Translations under genes and position numbers: made by a program
Notes under the pieces: model-generated
The model's database searches: none
Told to the model about the DNA's origin: nothing
The model's input: only the letters and a program-made list of their open reading frames with translations
In this document: piece after piece, positions 25,634 through 34,341 of the stretch
Position numbering within the stretch: position 1 is the stretch's first letter
Layout: each line of letters opens with the position of its first letter
From: Nordella sp. HKS 07
GTDB lineage: Bacteria > Pseudomonadota > Alphaproteobacteria > Rhizobiales > Aestuariivirgaceae
NCBI RefSeq assembly: GCF_011046735.1
Contig: NZ_CP049258.1
Location: 248,001-312,000, forward strand
Length of the DNA: 64,000 nt
Direction: 5' to 3'

Positions 25634-26540
25634 TGCGAAGCCCGCTCGATAGGTCGAGGAACCAGTCAACGACGTAGTTGACGCCCACCGTCAGGATCGC
25701 GATCGCGGCCGCAGGAAGCAGTGGCGTGATGTCGCCGTAGGTTATGAGGGTTGCGTTGTCGCGCACCATCGATCCCCAGTCGGCGCTCGGCGGCTGGATG
25801 CCGAGACCGAGGAAGCTGAGCGCGCTGATCAGCAGGAACACGAAGCAGAAGCGAAGCTCGAACTCGGCGACCAGAGGCGCCATGATGTTCGGCAAGATTT
25901 CCCTGCGGATGATCCACCAGCGCCGTTCCCCACGCAACTTCGCGGCCTCGATGAATTCCATCACCGCGACGTTCATGCCGAGCGCCCGTGACAGGCGATA
26001 GACGCGTGTCGCGTCGAGCGCGGCTATCACCGCGATGAGAAGAGGAATGGACATGCCGAAGATCGTGAGCAGGAACATGGCGAAGATCAGTTGCGGAATG
26101 GCCATGAGGACATCGACAAAGCGAGACAGGATGTGGTCGATCCAGCCGCCGGCCGCTGAGGAAAGGAGACCCAGCAGGCCTCCGATCAGAAAAGCCAGGA
26201 TCGTGGACAAGAAGGCGATTCCGATCGTGTTCCTCGCACCATAGATCAGACGGCTCAGCATGTCGCGGCCGAGGTTGTCGGTGCCGAGAAGGAACTGCGC
26301 TCCCCAAGGCTCAAACTCCCTGGCGACGATCTGGCCTTCTTTGAATGGAGCCAGGAACGGAGCGAACACGGCGACCGAGACGTAGAGCGCGATCACCAGA
26401 AGTCCAAGCTTGGCGCTCCATGGCGCCTTTGACAGAGCCGATAGCCAGCGCCGAAGCTTGCGATTCTGCTGGACGGCGGCCTGTGCGACATTTCTTGCGC
26501 GCGTCGCCGGCTCCTTGAATGACATTCCAAGTTCTTCCAT
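25620..26540 (-). CDS. ABC transporter permease, DppC type
   Basis: A 306-residue inner-membrane permease: the N-terminal cytoplasmic part carries LGTDNLGRDMLSRLIYGAR, the DppC signature, followed by five more membrane helices and the EAA loop EFIEAAKLRGERRWWIIRREI. GAGGAG about 6 nt before the ATG fixes the start. It partners the DppB-type permease encoded 9 nt upstream. Confidence 0.93.
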   Translation of the reverse strand: MEELGMSFKEPATRARNVAQAAVQQNRKLRRWLSALSKAPWSAKLGLLVIALYVSVAVFAPFLAPFKEGQIVAREFEPWGAQFLLGTDNLGRDMLSRLIYGARNTIGIAFLSTILAFLIGGLLGLLSSAAGGWIDHILSRFVDVLMAIPQLIFAMFLLTIFGMSIPLLIAVIAALDATRVYRLSRALGMNVAVMEFIEAAKLRGERRWWIIRREILPNIMAPLVAEFELRFCFVFLLISALSFLGLGIQPPSADWGSMVRDNATLITYGDITPLLPAAAIAILTVGVNYVVDWFLDLSSGLRNDQK

Positions 26541-26549
26541 CGACGCTCC

Positions 26550-27500
26550 TCAACGGTGCAGCAGACGCGGGTTGGTCACTGTGGCCAACACATCGGCGAG
26601 AATGTTCAACGTGATGTAAGTCGTCGCGAAGATCAGGCTGCATGCCTGCACGACCGGAATGTCCCGCTTCGCCACGCTGTCGACCATCAATTGGCCAAGG
26701 CCCGGATAGACGAAGACGACTTCGACAACGACCACGCCGACGATCAGGTAGGCGAGGTTTATGAGAACTACGTTGATGATGGGCGCAAGCGCGTTCGGCA
26801 GCGCATGGCGCGTCATGATGCGGAGACGGCCTGCCCCCTTGAGCTTCGCCATCTCGATGTACGGGCTGGACAGCACCCCGAGAAGCGCGGCTCGCGTCAT
26901 CCGCATCATATGGGCGACGACCACCAGAGTGAGCGTCAGAGCCGGAAGGAACATGCTTTGCAGCCACTGAGGAAACGACGTAACGTCGACCCGTGCGAGG
27001 CTCGGAAACCAGCCCAACTGCACCGAGAAGAACAGGATCAGGATGTAGGCTACGAAGAACTCGGGGAAGGAAATCGAGGTAAGCGCCGCCAGGTTGGCAC
27101 CGCGGTCGAATTTTCCGTTCCGGAACAGCGCCGTAGCGATGCCCAAAACGATCGCCAAAGGCACCGACATGGCCGCTGCGAGAGCCGCCAGCGAAAGCGT
27201 GTTCATAAGGCGCAGCGAGACCAGCTCGGCTATCGGTCGGTTGTTGGCGAGCGAAACGCCAAGATCGCCCTGCGCGATGCTCGACAGCCACGCCAGATAG
27301 CGCTGCACCACGGGCAGGTCGAGGCCGAGCCGCTCGCGGAAGGCGGCGATCGTCTCGGGTGTTGCCGACTGCCCGAGAATCTCGGTTGCGATGTCTCCCG
27401 GCAGCGCCGACACGCCCAGGAAAATGATCAGCGAGACAAGCCAAAGGGTGATGATGCCCGAGGCGATTCTCGTCGCGATGAGTTTGGCGATCGTGTTCAT
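26550..27500 (-). CDS. ABC transporter permease, DppB type
   Basis: A 316-residue permease with six predicted helices, the periplasmic loop GLDLPVVQRYLAWLSSIAQG and the EAA loop SPYIEMAKLKGAGRLRIMTRHALPN, standard for dipeptide/nickel/oligopeptide importers. It follows the hydrolase gene after a 50-base gap and precedes dppC. The transported compound is unknown; the catabolic enzymes in the same operon suggest it is the enzymes' substrate. Confidence 0.93.
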   Translation of the reverse strand: MNTIAKLIATRIASGIITLWLVSLIIFLGVSALPGDIATEILGQSATPETIAAFRERLGLDLPVVQRYLAWLSSIAQGDLGVSLANNRPIAELVSLRLMNTLSLAALAAAMSVPLAIVLGIATALFRNGKFDRGANLAALTSISFPEFFVAYILILFFSVQLGWFPSLARVDVTSFPQWLQSMFLPALTLTLVVVAHMMRMTRAALLGVLSSPYIEMAKLKGAGRLRIMTRHALPNALAPIINVVLINLAYLIVGVVVVEVVFVYPGLGQLMVDSVAKRDIPVVQACSLIFATTYITLNILADVLATVTNPRLLHR

Positions 27501-27550
27501 GTTATCGGCCGGGACGCGGCGCGCTGCAAGCGCGCCGCGATACGGATGGG

Positions 27551-28327
27551 TTATCCAATGCGTTCGAGGAAGGCCTTGACCGGCGGGGCGACCCGCTCGG
27601 TGGCCTCGATCAGGATCGCGTGCTTGAGGCCGTCGAGGATGACCAGCTCCGAATCCGGGAGCGCCGCGGCGATCTGTTTGTTGAGGCGGGGATTACAGCC
27701 TCCATCCAGTTCGCCGGTGAGCACCAGGGACGGCGCCGTCACTTCGTGCAGCCAGGGCTCCATCTCCGTCTCCGCGTAGATGTCGAAGACATTGAGGAAG
27801 ACGTCCGGATTGGTCTCCATGACCTGGCGCTTGCGCCATTCAATGACGTCTGGCCGCGCCGCCGCGAATTCGTCGGTGAACCAGCGTGCAGTCAGAGTGT
27901 CGAGCACCTGGCCGATACCCTTCTCGCGCATCGCGGCGACGACCGCCTTGACCTTGGCGCTGTCGTCCTCCGTGCGGAAGGCGGCCGTCGAATAGAGGCC
28001 GAGCGACAGGACACGATCAGGGTATCGCCGGGCGTAGGCCGGACCAATCATGCCACCGAGCGAGTGGCCAGCGAAATGCGCCTTTTCTATACTGAGCTTC
28101 GCGCGCAGCGCCTCGAGATCATCGACCAGCTCATCAAGGCCAAACCGGCTCCCCGGCAACGGCGACTCGCCATGGCCGCGGAGGTCGTAGGCGACGCAGG
28201 TGAAGTCGCCCTTCAAATGCTCGGTCAGCTTGCTCCAGGCGGTCTTTCGGGCGCCAATGCCGTGGATGAAGAACAGGGCGGGCCCCTTCCCCTCGACGGT
28301 ATAGGCGCAATCAATCGCATTACCCAT
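27551..28327 (-). CDS. Alpha/beta hydrolase
   Basis: A 258-residue cytoplasmic hydrolase: oxyanion HGIG (22-25), nucleophile elbow GHSLGG (S93 by position), the acid in LTGELDGG and the histidine in LDGLKHAIL. The pattern with DLRGHGES is that of 3-oxoadipate enol-lactonase-like and ring-cleavage hydrolases. Its neighbours, a tautomerase (9 nt upstream) and a flavin-dependent monooxygenase, fit a degradation pathway in which it opens a lactone, ester or amide. Confidence 0.88.
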   Translation of the reverse strand: MGNAIDCAYTVEGKGPALFFIHGIGARKTAWSKLTEHLKGDFTCVAYDLRGHGESPLPGSRFGLDELVDDLEALRAKLSIEKAHFAGHSLGGMIGPAYARRYPDRVLSLGLYSTAAFRTEDDSAKVKAVVAAMREKGIGQVLDTLTARWFTDEFAAARPDVIEWRKRQVMETNPDVFLNVFDIYAETEMEPWLHEVTAPSLVLTGELDGGCNPRLNKQIAAALPDSELVILDGLKHAILIEATERVAPPVKAFLERIG

Positions 28328-28336
28328 GGCGGCGCC

Positions 28337-28552
28337 TCACTTGCTCGGTTGCGCCCGCTGGTCGGGATAGAGATCGGAGCAGAGTTCGCCGCCGATCGAC
28401 CAGTTCGACTTGTCGGTATCCTCGAAAATGATCCAGACCGATTGGGGCTTGCCGCCACAGACCTGGACATACCCGTCGGTCAGGACCTTCGCGAGCTGGC
28501 GCTTCTGTTCGACCGTGCGCCCCTTGAACATGTCAACCTTGATAACTGGCAT
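28337..28552 (-). CDS. 4-oxalocrotonate tautomerase-family protein
   Basis: A 71-residue tautomerase. After Met removal it starts with the catalytic Pro1 (MPVIKVDMFKGRTVEQKRQL), followed by the usual helix and the second strand SVWIIFEDTDKSNWSIGGEL. Members interconvert enol and keto acids in catabolic routes, or act as small dehalogenases or hydratases. The I-F-E-D region and the W-S-I-G-G-E-L loop are family-typical. It lies between the monooxygenase gene (20 nt) and the hydrolase gene. Confidence 0.88.
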   Translation of the reverse strand: MPVIKVDMFKGRTVEQKRQLAKVLTDGYVQVCGGKPQSVWIIFEDTDKSNWSIGGELCSDLYPDQRAQPSK

Positions 28553-28572
28553 TCGACTTCCCTTTGTCTTGA

Positions 28573-29604
28573 TTAAGCAACGAATTTCCGGCGCGCGTCC
28601 GTGAAGTGCGGCATCACCTGCACGGCGAAGCGCTCCATCATGTCCAGCGTGTCGGACTGACTCTGGCCGAAGTTGGAGGTCATGATGACCTCGTCGATCC
28701 CGGCCTCCACATAGGTGCCGAGTCGGTCAACCATCTCCCCGGCTTCACAGATCAGCAGACTGCGCCCCAGTTCCTCTATCGTCTGTTTGCGCGGAATCGC
28801 CTTGATAAGCCCTTTCTCGACGATTCCCGGCCCACTCCAGACATTATCGAAACGGCTGTAGTAGTCGTGAGCACGCTCGAGCTTTTCCCGGGCGTCCGCC
28901 GCGTTCTTCGCGAGGAACACACCACGCTGGAGCGACAAGCGGTTCGCGGCATTCTTGTCTCCCTCGGCCTTGCCGCGGTGGAAAGCTCTCGTCTGTTCCA
29001 GAAGAACCTCGTGGGACGCGCCGAGCGGCGTCGTCTGCACATGGTAGCCCTTCTTCGCCGTATGGTAGATGCCTTCGGGCACCATGACGGCCAGCATGAG
29101 CTCGACCGGCCGTTCAGGTCGCGGCATGACGGTGATTGGCTCGAACTTGTAGAACTCGCCGTCCCAGGACACGTCCTCGCGGGTGAGAAGCGCCTCCAGA
29201 ACAGCGAACGATTCCGCGAATTTTCGCTTGAGCTCGGTCATCGGCACTCCCAGCCGTTCGATCTCATAGGCGAAGGCTCCGCGGCCCACGCCAAGCACAA
29301 GCCTTTCCTCGCAGAGGATAGCGGCCTGCACCACCTCGCCCGCAAAGACTCGCATGTCGCGGATCGGCAGGACAGCGATGGACGTGACGATCTCGATCGA
29401 CTTCGTCACCGAAGCGACCTTTACGGCCATCTGCAGCGGCGAAGGCACCAGCAGAATATTGATCAGATGGTGCTCGGGAATCGAGATCCCGCGGTACCCG
29501 CATGTGTCGGCCTGCACCGCCTGCTCGACCATATCCTTGTAAAGGCGGGTACCGCCGTAGGCGGGGTCGGGCAGATAACTGGACAGGAAATGGTTGAAGT
29601 GCAT
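28573..29604 (-). CDS. Luciferase-like flavin-dependent monooxygenase
   Basis: A 343-residue TIM-barrel LLM-class enzyme using reduced flavin delivered by a partner reductase. Seen: IPEHHL (the E/H pair near residue 44), the IVTSIAVLPIRDMRVFAGEV segment and VLGVGRGAFAYEIERLGVP, the classical flavin-binding block. ATG 29604 lies 4 nt after the stop of the reductase gene, which supplies FMNH2. Probable role: oxygenation of an imported compound. No disulfide or membrane features. Confidence 0.9.
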   Translation of the reverse strand: MHFNHFLSSYLPDPAYGGTRLYKDMVEQAVQADTCGYRGISIPEHHLINILLVPSPLQMAVKVASVTKSIEIVTSIAVLPIRDMRVFAGEVVQAAILCEERLVLGVGRGAFAYEIERLGVPMTELKRKFAESFAVLEALLTREDVSWDGEFYKFEPITVMPRPERPVELMLAVMVPEGIYHTAKKGYHVQTTPLGASHEVLLEQTRAFHRGKAEGDKNAANRLSLQRGVFLAKNAADAREKLERAHDYYSRFDNVWSGPGIVEKGLIKAIPRKQTIEELGRSLLICEAGEMVDRLGTYVEAGIDEVIMTSNFGQSQSDTLDMMERFAVQVMPHFTDARRKFVA

Positions 29605-29608
29605 CTTT

Positions 29609-30646
29609 TCAGAATCCTTGTCGTGTTGCGGAGTAGGTCGGCGTGGCCGACGGTTCGGGAAGCCATTGGGTCCAATGCATTGCCTTTCCGCCGAGCGGTG
29701 ACACGCGGCCACCATCTGACGTGTCGTAGTAGAGACCAAAACAGCCGGCGGCGCGCTCGCGGAAGAACCTTTGGAGCAAGCCTTCGCTCATCGCGCCCCG
29801 CACCAGCTTCCAGGGCTCGTCGGCCTCGCCGAAGTAACCGACCTCGACTCCCTCCTCCGGGGCCTGCCGCAGGTCGGCCCTGGCGCTCTCCATCGAGAAG
29901 ATCAGGGTCATGTGGCGGTCACCCAATTCCTGGAAAAGGGAGTACAGGAAGGACGACTGAGCGGAGGCGCCGAGCCTGGTGAAGAGGTCTTCAAGCAGCT
30001 TGCTGTGCGGCTCCCCCTGCGCGGCCGCCCTCCGGGGTATCTCCCAGTGAGGAGAACCTGGCCGCCGGCAGAGCAGGACCTGACCGTCGACGTCGAGCAG
30101 TCCGCCAACTACAAGCGGAGAAGACAACCGCTCGAGCTGGCGCTCCACGAGACCAAAGGAGACATATCCGCCCTTGAAGAAGCCCAAGGGCAGCCCGGCA
30201 CCCGTGGTGAACTTGGTCACATTGCCCAGGAGAATGACGTGATCGCCCGCGTCGATCAGCTCATGGCGTGAGCAGAGCATCACCGCGAGAGCCCCGTTGA
30301 CATAGGGGGAGCCGTCGACGGCAAGCAACCGCAGGGCCTCCTCCTTCGCCGCGCTTCGCGTCGCGAACACGCTCGATAACTCGCGCTGCCAGTCGCCCAG
30401 AATGCTGACGCTGAACTCAGGTACCGTCGAGAAGACGTCGTAGCTCAACGACGCCTTGGCGAGGCACACCAGGATCAGCGGTGGATCAAGGGAAACCGAC
30501 GTGAACGAGTTCGCCGTAAATGCGCGAGTCGATCCATCCGCGGCCCTGGCAGCGACAGCGGTCACGCCCGTCATGAACGAACCGAGCATGTCTCGGAACG
30601 CACGCCGATCGCAATCGGCGGCGGTCTGCCACACGATCTCGGGCAT
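29609..30646 (-). CDS. Flavin reductase fused to a Nudix-like domain
   Basis: 345 residues in two parts. Residues 1-165 are a flavin reductase-like split barrel: MLGSFMTGVTAV, TANSFTSVSLDPPLILVCLA and the GDHVILLGNV strand, as in HpaC or RutF. Residues about 175-345 start VVGGLLDVDGQVLLCRRPG and follow the Nudix fold, but the Nudix box is degenerate (after PRRAAAQGEP comes LLEDLFTRLG, without the paired catalytic glutamates). It should supply reduced flavin to the adjacent monooxygenase; the second domain may sense or bind a nucleotide or flavin. The fusion is unusual. Confidence 0.82.
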   Translation of the reverse strand: MPEIVWQTAADCDRRAFRDMLGSFMTGVTAVAARAADGSTRAFTANSFTSVSLDPPLILVCLAKASLSYDVFSTVPEFSVSILGDWQRELSSVFATRSAAKEEALRLLAVDGSPYVNGALAVMLCSRHELIDAGDHVILLGNVTKFTTGAGLPLGFFKGGYVSFGLVERQLERLSSPLVVGGLLDVDGQVLLCRRPGSPHWEIPRRAAAQGEPHSKLLEDLFTRLGASAQSSFLYSLFQELGDRHMTLIFSMESARADLRQAPEEGVEVGYFGEADEPWKLVRGAMSEGLLQRFFRERAAGCFGLYYDTSDGGRVSPLGGKAMHWTQWLPEPSATPTYSATRQGF

Positions 30647-30700
30647 CTTTCATCTCCATGATAAATGAGCGTAGCGCGCCGGGCGCGCTACGCTGTCGGT

Positions 30701-32290
30701 TCAGGCGATCCACCAGCGCTCGATCGCCTTCATGCCGTCGAGCGGCAGGTCGGCGTTCTGCCTTTCCGGCGTGCGCACATTCTCGGCCATCGCGTTGACG
30801 TAGTTCATGAACATCGGCACGATCGTTGCGCCGTCCTCGTTCAGGACCCTCTGCATCTCGCCATACATCTCCTTCCGCTTCGCCTCGTCCTTTTCAGGAC
30901 GGGCTTCCAAGAGAAGCGTGTTGAAGCGCTCATTATCCCACCGGGTGTCGCCGAAGGATGCGCCCCTGGCGTAGATCATCGAGAACACCGCGTCCGGTGT
31001 CGAGCGGCCCGTCCAGTAGGTGGTGCAGAAAGGTTTCTTTGCCCAGACGTTCGACCAATATCCATCGTTCGGCTCGCGCACGACGTTGATGTCGATGCCC
31101 GCCGCCGCCGCGGTTTCCCTGAACAGCACGGCCGCGTCCACGGCCGTCGCGAATGCGGCTTCGGAAGCGCTGAGATCGACCTTGAGACTGTCCATCCCGG
31201 CCTTCTTCAGATAGGCCTTCGCCTTATCCGAGTCGTAGGTCCGTTGTTCAAGAGAGGCGTCGAAATACTTCTGGCTTGCCGGGATCGGATGATCGTTACC
31301 GACGGTGCCGTGTCCGTTCAGCAGCATATCCACCCACTTCTGGCGATCAATGGCGTATTTGAGAGCGCGCCGGACGTTGACGTCGCCGAATGGCTTCGCG
31401 TCGACGATCATCGGAAGAGTGGCATGCTGGTAGCCCTTCACCTCGTCGATCCTCAGCTTGCCCTGACGCTTGAGCAGATTGATGGTCTTGAGGTCGACGC
31501 GGTTTATGCACTTGACCTGGCCGGTGACCAGGGCGTTCTGGCGGGCGGTGACGTCGTTGATCGCCAACACCTCCACTGCGTCGACATGGGCCCGGCCGCT
31601 CTTCCAGTAATTGGCAAAACGTGTTGCAGCCGCCGATACGCCAGGCTCGAACTTTTCGAGCTTGTAGCCTCCGGTACCCACACCCGACGCCCAGTCGACG
31701 GTGCCGTCGGCATTCGCCGGCATGATGGCGACATGGTAGTCACTCAGCAGAACCGCGAGATCCGCGTTGCCCGACTGCAGCGTGATTTTGACGGCATCTG
31801 TGCCGTCGGCAGTAACGTCTGCGATCTGCGAGAAGATGCTCTTCACAAGCGACGTCGTCTTCTCGCCGCGGTGATGGTTGATCGATGCGATCACGTCATC
31901 GACGCCGAGCGTCTTGCCGTTGTGGAACTCGACACCCTTCCTGATACGGAAGATCCAGGTCTTGGAGTCCGCCGTGGATTCCCAGCTCTCCGCGAGTTCA
32001 GCGACCGGGTTTCCGTCAGGGTCGAGTTCGATCAGATTATTTCTCAGGCCCCCATAGCTCAACGATATCATGAAGTCGTCCCAGGCGAGGCCCGGATCGA
32101 GGCTGTCACTCGTGTTGGCGCCCGCAAGACCCATGGTCAGCGTACCGCCCCTCACCGCCTCCTCGGCCGCCAGCGCCGGAAATCCGAACGCTCCTCCGAG
32201 CGCCACTCCTGCGCCCAGCGTCATCATTCCCTTGAGCGCTGATCGCCTCGTCAAAGCGAGACGAAACGCCTCCCCGTTCCCATTATTCAT
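30701..32290 (-). CDS. Extracellular solute-binding protein, DppA/OppA family
   Basis: A 529-residue SBP family 5 protein for the dipeptide-type importer. A twin-arginine-like signal (TRRSALKG) precedes a hydrophobic region with an ALA cleavage near residue 41. Mature features: SLDPGLAWDDF, WIFRIRKGVEFHNGKTLGVDDV (the SBP5 signature region) and DVNVRRALKYAIDRQKWVD. Length is normal. First gene of the operon, opposite the TetR regulator. The ligand is not evident and need not be a peptide: this family also takes nickel chelates, opines, cyclic sugars and aminopolycarboxylates. Confidence 0.92.
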   Translation of the reverse strand: MNNGNGEAFRLALTRRSALKGMMTLGAGVALGGAFGFPALAAEEAVRGGTLTMGLAGANTSDSLDPGLAWDDFMISLSYGGLRNNLIELDPDGNPVAELAESWESTADSKTWIFRIRKGVEFHNGKTLGVDDVIASINHHRGEKTTSLVKSIFSQIADVTADGTDAVKITLQSGNADLAVLLSDYHVAIMPANADGTVDWASGVGTGGYKLEKFEPGVSAAATRFANYWKSGRAHVDAVEVLAINDVTARQNALVTGQVKCINRVDLKTINLLKRQGKLRIDEVKGYQHATLPMIVDAKPFGDVNVRRALKYAIDRQKWVDMLLNGHGTVGNDHPIPASQKYFDASLEQRTYDSDKAKAYLKKAGMDSLKVDLSASEAAFATAVDAAVLFRETAAAAGIDINVVREPNDGYWSNVWAKKPFCTTYWTGRSTPDAVFSMIYARGASFGDTRWDNERFNTLLLEARPEKDEAKRKEMYGEMQRVLNEDGATIVPMFMNYVNAMAENVRTPERQNADLPLDGMKAIERWWIA

Positions 32291-32328
32291 ATTGCGTTTC
32301 CAGACTTGTTAGTGTGATTGTCGATAGT

Positions 32329-32358
32329 TTTGTACAGATGTACTATTTGTTGTACAAA
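32329..32358. promoter_or_regulatory. Candidate TetR operator
   Basis: TTTGTACA (32329-32336) and TGTACAAA (32351-32358) form a perfect inverted repeat with a 14 nt spacer. A second shorter dyad, GTACA-GA-TGTAC (32332-32343), overlaps the left arm. The site lies between the divergent solute-binding-protein gene (start 32290) and tetR (start 32444), ideal for controlling both. Confidence 0.7.
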
Positions 32359-32443
32359 CGACCAATTCACGTTGTCAACGGTTTTCGCCGGCCAGATTGT
32401 GGACGGCCCGACGGAACGGTTTGAATTCGGCAATAGACCAGCT

Positions 32444-33097
32444 ATGTCTTTGAAATTGGCCCCATCTGGAAGAAAAGTCTTGGTCAGGAAAAGAAGGGGA
32501 ACCCGCGCTTATCTTTCGGCAGAGGACAGGCGCGCCGAAATCGTCGAAGCGGCATTCAAGTGCCTCCAGGAGTTCGGCTACGCCAAGCTCACGGCCCGCA
32601 AGATCGCCGAGACGTCCGGCATATCGCTCGGCCACATCACCTATAACTTCAAAGACATGAACGAGGTCCTCGTCGAGACATACAGATACGCCTCACGTAC
32701 CCTGTACGAGGCGACCATGGAGAATCTCGGCAAAGCGCCAGAGACCTCGATGGCTCGGCTGCGGGCTTTCCTTCGCGCCGGCTTCACGCCGAGCATCCTG
32801 AAGAAGGACTATATCCGTGTCCGTGTCGATCTCTGGTCAGCCGCGCTCTCTCACGAAGAGATCTCAAACACGGAACTTGTCCTTTACCAGCGCTACCGGG
32901 AGCACCTCGCGCTGATCCTGTCGACGATCGCGGCCGAGCGCGGCCGCAGTGTAGATGAGGTTCCCCTCCTTACCGACACCATTATGGCGACGCTGGACGG
33001 CCTCTGGCTCGACTGGGAACGGCGTCAGAGCCAGGAAGCGGTCGACAATGGCCTCGAAGGCTGTATCCGTCTTGTCGAGGCGGTCCTTCCGGCCTGA
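32444..33097 (+). CDS. TetR-family transcriptional regulator (BetI-like)
   Basis: A 217-residue regulator with the TetR helix-turn-helix (KLTARKIAETSGISLGHITY) at about residues 45-65 and a C-terminal ligand domain with the BetI-type IMATLDGLWLDW helix. A longer frame begins at 32318, but it would run through the operator; I choose ATG 32444 (MSLKLAPSG). It very probably represses the divergent transport and catabolic operon and releases on a pathway compound. Confidence 0.88.
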   Translation: MSLKLAPSGRKVLVRKRRGTRAYLSAEDRRAEIVEAAFKCLQEFGYAKLTARKIAETSGISLGHITYNFKDMNEVLVETYRYASRTLYEATMENLGKAPETSMARLRAFLRAGFTPSILKKDYIRVRVDLWSAALSHEEISNTELVLYQRYREHLALILSTIAAERGRSVDEVPLLTDTIMATLDGLWLDWERRQSQEAVDNGLEGCIRLVEAVLPA

Positions 33098-33123
33098 CAG
33101 TCGGCCGTTGGCTTCGCCAATCG

Positions 33124-34341
33124 TCACGCTCGCGTCTCCAGCCGGCGCAGCAGCGCAACCTTGCTCTCGGTGAAATCCGACGCGATCCACCAGTCCTCGA
33201 GCCGGATCAGTTCCTGGCCGAGCTCAGGTCCCGATTTGAAGCCACATGCCAGGAGATCCTGTCCCGACAGCGGGAAGCGCGGAATGGTCCACTGATCGGC
33301 GAAGGCCAGAAGCTCGCGCCAGGCCTTGTCGCCGAGCCGCTGCTTCGATTGCGCCCAGGCGAGCCTCACCATGTCGCGCCAGGCCTCTGCCCCCACGCGA
33401 TAGAGCACCGCGCGGCGCTCCTTGTCGCGCAAGCTAGGATGCGGGGTCACATGACTGCCGATAACCTCGAGGCGTTTCATCTCCGCATTGGTGAGACGCA
33501 GGCGCTCGCGCAAGCTGTGCGGCGCCTTGGCGATGAGCGCGAGCCTCAGCAGCGCGTCGGGCGCAAGCCCCTGCGCAGCGTCGATCTTCGCCATGCGGAC
33601 AATCGGCATCAGATCGGCTGCCGGCGCGAACAGGACCTTCAGCACGTTGCGCGCCGCCATCAGCTTGACCGTGTCGCTCGCCCGCTTCGCCTCCAGAAGC
33701 TTGAACAGCTCCTGACGGATACGCTCGCTCGACAGCTGCTTGAGCTTGGCCTTGTATGTGATGCAGGCGGCCAGCCCCTTGCGGTCAGGCGCACCGCGGC
33801 CATAGCGCGCATGAAAGCGGAAGAAACGCAGGATGCGCAGATAGTCCTCCTTGATGCGCGCCGCGGGCTCGCCGACGAACCTGACCTTGCCGCCCAGAAT
33901 GTCCTTGTATCCCTGAACAGGATCGTAGATCCCTCCGTCGACTGAGCAATAAAGTGCATTCATCGTGAAATCGCGCCGGCGGGCATCGGCCTCCCAGTCG
34001 TCGGTGAAGGCGACCCGCGCTTTGCGGCCGTATGTTTCGACATCGATGCGCAACGTCGTCACCTCGAAGGGCTTGCCGCCGGAGACCAGCGTGACGGTGC
34101 CATGCGCGATGCCCGTCGGATGCACGCCGAGACGCGCCTTCTCGCCGGCCACGATGATGCGTTCGGGCGGCAGCGTGGTCGCGATGTCGATATCGTTCAC
34201 CGGCTCACGCAGCAGTGCATTGCGCACTGCTCCGCCGGCGACGCGCGACTCGCCCCCCGCCGCGGCGAGCGCCGCGAAGATGCGGCGGAGCGCTGGATCA
34301 TTGAGCCAGGCCTCGGAGCTGAGCGAAGGCAGTTTCGTCAT
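33124..34341 (-). CDS. cca: CCA tRNA nucleotidyltransferase
   Basis: A 405-residue class II polymerase that builds or repairs the CCA end of tRNA. Seen: RVAGGAVRNALL, the catalytic DIDIATT (two Asp), RRRDFTMNALY, and YKDILGGKVRFVGEP with RIKEDYLRILRFFRF. The C-terminal helical domain is present. Its ATG overlaps the stop of the Nudix gene (ATGA at 34338-34341). It converges on tetR with a 26 nt gap that holds a small TTGGC/GCCAA hairpin (33108-33120) without a T-run. Confidence 0.95.
   Translation of the reverse strand: MTKLPSLSSEAWLNDPALRRIFAALAAAGGESRVAGGAVRNALLREPVNDIDIATTLPPERIIVAGEKARLGVHPTGIAHGTVTLVSGGKPFEVTTLRIDVETYGRKARVAFTDDWEADARRRDFTMNALYCSVDGGIYDPVQGYKDILGGKVRFVGEPAARIKEDYLRILRFFRFHARYGRGAPDRKGLAACITYKAKLKQLSSERIRQELFKLLEAKRASDTVKLMAARNVLKVLFAPAADLMPIVRMAKIDAAQGLAPDALLRLALIAKAPHSLRERLRLTNAEMKRLEVIGSHVTPHPSLRDKERRAVLYRVGAEAWRDMVRLAWAQSKQRLGDKAWRELLAFADQWTIPRFPLSGQDLLACGFKSGPELGQELIRLEDWWIASDFTESKVALLRRLETRA

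Noticed and set aside
33108-33120. TTGGC-TTC-GCCAA hairpin as a terminator between tetR and cca
   Set aside because: The stem has only 5 pairs and no T-run follows on either strand.
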